From NCBI GenBank assembly GCA_021234155.1, contig JAJEKV010000060.1:6904323-6968322 (forward strand): 64,000 bases of DNA, in the 5' to 3' direction. Source of the DNA: Isoetes taiwanensis. Taxonomy: Eukaryota > Streptophyta > Lycopodiopsida > Isoetales > Isoetaceae. The notes beneath the pieces were generated by a model. It worked only from the letters and a program-made list of their open reading frames with translations. It had not been told where the DNA came from and did not search any database. This document shows, one piece after another, positions 58,768-64,000 of this stretch (the stretch's first letter is position 1; each line of letters opens with the position of its first letter). A program made the position numbers and the translations under genes.

Positions 58768-59442
58768 GTGAAAAGCGTACAAAAACACAAAAAAAACCCC
58801 CTGTTATTATGCTACATATTCATGATCGCTGCATATGTCAGGCTTGGGCAGGCAGAAGGGGCAATTTGGTTGTTTTGGAGAATGCAGCATGAAGGTGTGA
58901 AACCCAATAAATATACGTTCAGCACTGCTTTGCATGCGTGTTCCTGCTTGGAAATCCTTGAAGAGGGTAGAAGGGTACATTATTGCATTGAAAATAGTGA
59001 ATTGGACCTACATGTTGTAGTTGGTACGACCCTTGTGAGCATGTACTCCAAGTGTGGCAGTTTAAGTGATGCAAGGTGGGTGTTCGAAAGAATGCCCGAG
59101 CGGAATGTTGTCTCCTGGAGTACCATGATCTCATCATATTCCAAAGGATCCATTATTGCAGATAAATATGCGTTTGTGGGTATATTAGATGCATGCACCT
59201 CTTTGGGAAATTTAAGAGAAGGCAAGTGGATCCATTCCTGCATACTTCGCAGTGGCTTTGAATCAAATATAGTTGTCAGAACTGCTCTTATTGACATGTA
59301 CGAAAAAGTCTGGAAGTCTAAAAGTTGCGAAGATGCTGTTTAACAGGATGTCTGAGAGAGATGCAGTGTCATGGAATGCAATTATTACTGCATACAACCA
59401 TAATGGAAATGGAAGAAATGCCTTGGAGCTTTTTAGAAAAGC
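58768..59442 (+). pseudogene. PLS-type pentatricopeptide repeat (PPR) gene relic
   Basis: PPR proteins bind organellar RNA; PLS-class members guide C-to-U editing. Repeats seen: GAIWLFWRMQHEGVKPNKYT, HACSCLEILEEGRRVHYCI, GTTLVSMYSKCGSLSDARWV, FERMPERNVVSWSTMISSYS, DACTSLGNLREGKWIHSCIL, RTALIDMY. A piece between SSYSK and DKYAFV is missing (about half a repeat), and a frameshift near 59300 in an A-run moves the frame to GSLKVAKMLFNRMSERDAVS, WNAIITAY. There is no start codon in a sensible context, no transit peptide, and no E/DYW domain. At about 59440 the homology ends and a hAT transposase tail begins. Not functional. Confidence 0.85.
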
Positions 59443-59692
59443 ACACTCAGAACTTACATCTTATGGCAATGTTGCATCCTCATTCTTGGAAGCACAACAA
59501 GTTTTGAGAGAGACTTTTCTTGCCAAAACGATATCAATTGTGATACAAGAGCTCGTATGAACCTAGCATCAGTTGATGCACTTATGTTGGTGTTATTATG
59601 GGATGCACCATTCGAATCCATAGATTGGCAAGCATGTTTTAAGGATTGGTATGCAGCAAAAGATAGAAGAGCAATGTCGCTTGTAAGTTGAT
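59443..59692 (+). mobile_element. hAT transposase C-terminal (dimerisation) fragment
   Basis: After a frame change the sequence reads GSTTSFERDFSCQNDINCDT, RARMNLASVDALMLVLLWDA and DWQACFKDWYAAKDRRAMSL, ending at a donor-like CTTGTAAG. 'STxSxERxFSxQNxI' followed by 'R..L....LD.LM.V' and 'W....K.RR' is the hAT-family C-terminal dimerisation region (ZNF862-like branch). It is fused to the PPR relic with no intervening element end. Only this tail is present. Confidence 0.65.
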
Positions 59693-62600
59693 CAATTTGT
59701 GTTTATAAAGCTTACTTATGTACTCTTTTTTGGTATAAATCTATCTAGCACTTTTTAACATATAATTTATATGTAAGTAATACAAATGTGTAATTGTCTA
59801 CGTTTTCTTATTAAAATTTTGGATTCTGTCATTTTAAATTTTTGTTTGGCATATGAAAGGTTGGAATTTGAAAACTTTCTATCATGCAAAAAAGCATTAA
59901 ATATTTTGCCTTGCCCCTTGAAAACCATCAAATCTAAGCATTGTATGATATCTAGGTCATCTTACTAAAAAAAAATAAAGCCCCTACCAACTTTTTGTTC
60001 ATTCTACTTTTGAAGGAGTAACCATGCAAACTGGAACTTTCATGCAAGTGCTTTATACAAATAGCCATTAATTAATGGAATAATTATGTCCTGCTTTGTA
60101 CAGGCCGTCTGTGCCATCTTTATTAGTTCGCTTCTCAAATGTAACTCGTAATCAAGTTTTTTTAAATCAAGGAATCGCCTTCAACATCCAGCCTTCAAAT
60201 TTTCATGTATAGTCTAATTAACCTTTGACAAATATGTCCGAAACACGATCCAGAAATCTCAATTATTCACGATGATCCCTCGAGAGGAATTTCCTACATT
60301 TTTTAAACCAATCATATAGGACAATTTGCTTCGGGCATCCCCATCCTAATTTGCATTTTACAAGCTCCCAAGGCTTAAACTTTGTCATCAAAAAGCATCA
60401 CGGTGACCATGAAAATTGATGTGCTCTTCTCGAGCGACTCGATATAGATCGATCAAGATCAAAATATTTTATAATCATCGCCTGCAATCGGGAACAAAAG
60501 CGGTTTCCAAAACTCATTAGAACAAGACAATACCTAACCATCTCCATTTAGAAAGAAACTATTCATGAACAATCTCCAAGTGGTTCACCTCTAGTAAACC
60601 ACTGCTCCACTCCCACACAATGAAATTCTCTCATTCAATAAAGTTTCTGAACATTCTAAACTTTTGTTCCCGGCGATTTGGGCTTTACTTCACGAACATT
60701 CTAAACTTTTTGTTCTGGTGATTTTCTTGAATTTGAACCAGCGGTATATATCATCATGGATAAAATAGCGACATCGTGCACTTCTTTGGCGGTGATACTT
60801 GTAACCATCAGTTTGTCGTTCGCGGGGTTTTATAAGTCTAGTCTAACCAAGGAAAAAAGCGCTAATACATATGATATCTGATGCAAATGTTCCTTTCAAT
60901 AATTCTTGCTTTTGCTAAATGTTGATAGACTAAAGACCCATAGACACTACACGTCCCCAAGGGAAAGAAAATAAGGGCATAAACCAAAGTGCCAAAATCA
61001 GATTTTCAATATGGTGGCATAAGCGGACACAAAAGGCATTTGCCAAGTTATAAATTTGTAGCATTCCTTTTCTATTTGTTTTCTTGGAGCAAGAAAGCAA
61101 ACCTTATTAAAGTTAGTTTTACGCATAGTTCCATCATAATCGGCTCTGGAAAGGCGTGATATTTTAGTTCCTCCTTTGAAAAAATGAGTGTTGGTAATTG
61201 TCTTACCACCACTTTATTAATCCGAATAATACACATCGAAAATAACAAGTAAAAGATAAAAAGTGCTCATAAAAGAGACCCACCATCAAAGTTAATTCCA
61301 TATTTTGCGGTTTGCATTGGGAAACCGACTTAATTCAATTCTCCCAAACTGAATTACGTTAGAAGAGTACCTAGTGAAATTATACAAAGACAAAAAATAA
61401 GGAACACACACTATGTGCATTACTAGAATTGCTGAAAATATCAAAAACATACTCTATCTGACAGGTCTCTTTGTTACACACTACATAATGCAAAAATGCA
61501 TATCTAACTATTAAAAACTATTAGGAACATTAGCGTGACAACCAAAACTTTGAGGATAGCACAAATAGTTTGTGCACTTGTTGGCCCTCACATCTGCGGG
61601 GAACATGATGTCTCTACAATGCCAAGCCTCTAAAACTAAGCAAAATCTTGGTAATTCTTTTTCAATATCGTTACTTAGTTGCAAAGCGAACAACAAGAAA
61701 ACGTGTCTTATTGTTGCTATCCCATTTCTATCCCATTTGATTTATAGGAGGCGCGAAAACTCACAACAACATTTTAATCTAATACCTACCGCACAGAAAG
61801 CTCTGCAAAGAGCCTCCTCATTCTAGCATAGCGCGGTGACCATGCAGTTGAGAACTCCACCTGAAAGACCTCAAAACTTTAGTCTCCACTTCAGCCCACC
61901 AATGCATCTCATTTACGACCGTTCCAAGCATGTTTTTATGTAAATGTTCATTATAGATTTACTTCCTCTTGGAAGAAATTAGACCTTTAAGCAGATCTGT
62001 TTGCTTTTGAAGTAATGAAAGCCAGAGAACTTATATTAATAAACAATATCAACAAGAAGCAAATGCAAAGTCTTGTTATGGTGTCTAGCCTTTCATATCG
62101 AATATACACAGCATATGAAAGAACATTAACTTAGCAATTGTAGCATGCATCTTAATAACATAGAAAAGTGGCAAGATCCTGACCAGCCAGCACACATTTC
62201 CATTCCCATCAACAAAATGATTCTCCAGTTCCAGTGGTGTAAGTTCACTAATGTTTTCTGCAATGACGTAATTAACCGACTTTTAAGACCAATAAAATAA
62301 GAACAACCACACAGCATAAAACGCAGTACTGGCTAGTATTCTAATTAGATAACCCCATGGAGAACTCACTTCAAGCATCATTTGATACTGTGATTAGAAC
62401 CTCCCAAAGATAACCTCGCGTGCAAATTTATGGCTACAGCAACTAATGCAAATAGCATAATAAGCATGTGAGGCATTCAATAGGAATGACCTCTCACACC
62501 TTCACAAGCCATTGCAACATGCCCGTTGCTTGAGGTATCTGAGGTATTGCACTTTGTGCAACACATGCATTAAGTAAAAAAGTCCTTTGGAGATGATAAC

Positions 62601-63850
62601 TGGAACTATGATGAGAACGACATACATCTTTGAACATGATAAGTTTGATATACAACTCAAAGTTCAACGTTCACGGCATACGGACCACTATATGAAGGTG
62701 AAGGCGGATAAGAAACAATACTGAAAACAAACCAAGTCAACGTCACCATCTTGAGTTAAGATAGAGGTCAATATGCATTATTGTAAGAAAAAAAAATTTA
62801 CTTGCAAAGATAACAAGGTACCAAGCGAGTAAGCGGTAATCCAACATAAATGCCAGGCAATAACCACGATTCCACCCACGAAATTGCATTTTCTTAAGAA
62901 TTGGTTCAATAAATTACATTATACTAGATCTGTAAAAGCTCAAGCTCAAGCTCCTTGCCTTTCCATACGAAAGCATCACGCTAAAAATGCCTCCAAATTG
63001 CACAATTAATATCTTGAAATATAGCAAAGAAGATTGTTTATACAATTGGCGTCATTACATTGATAAGAAGATAAGATCTGTACTTTTTTAATCCAATGTA
63101 ATTGTAATACCTTTATTAGCGACATGGTGGCTAGACTTAAGATAGCTTGAATCTCTGAAATCGTCAAAACCCATTTCTGGTTAATCCCCAAGGTCTACAT
63201 TAAATAATAAAATCGAGAAATGTGACAAAAAGCGGGAAAGCTAACCCATTTGATCGGTAAAACGTCTGGAGGGTATAAGCGGTTGCGGGGCAATGTGATG
63301 AAGAAAGAAGTAAGATGCAAAGGTAAAAGTGTGAAGCGGACAATAGGGATGGACCAAAAGACTCCAAGGACTTGAAAAATGCTTCCTTCCGGCATCCATC
63401 ACCGAGATGGGGTGAGCCGGAAATAGGGCCGATTAGATTTGTGGCTACTTCTCTACAGCTCCGCCATAGCTACCATAGTTGCCGCTACATCTCCGACATA
63501 TCTGCAGCCTAAGATCCGACATCAAACTCACTAAAAGAACCTTGCAAACTTCATTAAAACTCACGCAAACTCACCAAATGTCTTACGAATGCCAAGAACT
63601 GGTAAGAAGCTCGTTATTTTAGCTGCAGAACACCAATCCAACTGCTAAACTCCCACACTGGTTGCTGACCTCTCAAAATAGCCGTTAATTTAAAAACGTA
63701 AGCAAAGGCGCCCACAAAGAGTGCCTCCAAGGGCCATCGCCAGATGAAACTCGAGCCAGCGAGAGACACACTCAAAATACTTGCCCATCTGCCCAAGAGA
63801 CATCTCTAGTTAGCCGGTTTCGAGAGCGGCTGCCCACCAACAGAAGTGAC
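59693..63850. other. Gene-free AT-rich DNA
   Basis: No recognisable gene, RNA gene or transposon end in about 4 kb. Open frames are short and overlap on both strands. A repeated 'gaacattctaaacttt' occurs at 60650 and 60698. Confidence 0.45.
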
Positions 63851-63869
63851 CGAGAGTTTACAGGCAATC

Positions 63870-64000
63870 ATAAGTTTGGAGCAGTCACCAGCATATCCTA
63901 GGGATATTCTAGCATATACGTAGGATATGCCAAAAGCCCATATAAACAAGGGTTTGCCCCCTAGGGGCAACCCAAAAAATTGTTTCTGCAGGTTACTACA
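63870..64000 (+). promoter_or_regulatory. Promoter/LTR-like edge
   Basis: Inverted 'catatccta' (about 63892) and 'taggatatg' (about 63921), a TATA-like 'catataaacaaggg' near 63939, then a hairpin 'ttgccccctaggggcaa' (about 63953). This resembles the U3/R part of an LTR or a TATA promoter. The window ends here, so the call cannot be tested further. Confidence 0.3.

Noticed and set aside
1-64000. CRISPR array, bacterial operons or replication origin
   Set aside because: No regularly spaced short repeats and no prokaryotic gene layout; all recognised genes are plant-type.

Overview
This is nuclear DNA of a land plant with a large, AT-rich, repeat-laden genome. The evidence is intron-bearing genes with GT-AG splice sites, plant gene families (an At4g08330-type zinc protein, a plant RING-H2 ligase with an N-terminal zinc ribbon, a PLS-type PPR protein, GH28 polygalacturonase, DUF829/TMEM53) and plant transposon types. 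Several element types seen here (a LINE with short-tandem-repeat tails, a Penelope-like RT fragment, an SDG/FAENY transposase-like family) fit a fern or gymnosperm better than a small angiosperm genome. I cannot settle the species from sequence alone.

Only two genes look intact. One is a small minus-strand zinc-cluster gene at 13736-14222, whose 20-nt first coding exon sits behind a 103-bp intron. The other is a 480-residue RING-H2 E3 ligase at 39190-40632 with a probable intron in its 5' leader. All other recognisable host genes are damaged: DCC1 cohesion-loader subunit (15301-16272, three frameshifts but an intact intron), polygalacturonase (17184-18510, minus), DUF829/TMEM53 (57319-57813, minus) and a PPR gene (58768-59440) whose 3' end runs into a hAT transposase tail.

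Layout: 1-10.4 kb is mostly featureless. 10.4-11.1 kb holds a heat-shock-element cluster with a TATA box, followed by tandem repeats. 13.7-18.5 kb is the densest gene-derived stretch. 19.5-24 kb holds a PIF/Harbinger-type MITE and fragments of an Ulp1-like transposon gene. 26.9-29.9 kb (minus) is a decayed multi-exon gene of a conserved but unnamed transposase-like family, with a TGTACAT-rich repeat between its fragments. 31.4-36.8 kb is LINE-rich and includes an L1 copy with a 5' inversion. 39-40.6 kb is the RING gene. 41.2-52.4 kb holds more copies of the LINE family, a Penelope-like RT fragment, local duplications and a foldback element. 53-60 kb holds a duplicated exon, GC-rich hairpin repeats and the DUF829 and PPR/hAT relics. 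60-64 kb is nearly empty apart from a promoter-like or LTR-like edge.

The two intact genes show no sign of working together. The rest records waves of transposition and gene decay. The most interesting items are the SDG-family element, the LINE family with a C(UUCG)G hairpin and variable microsatellite tails, the heat-shock-element promoter, and the contrast between intact and frameshifted genes.
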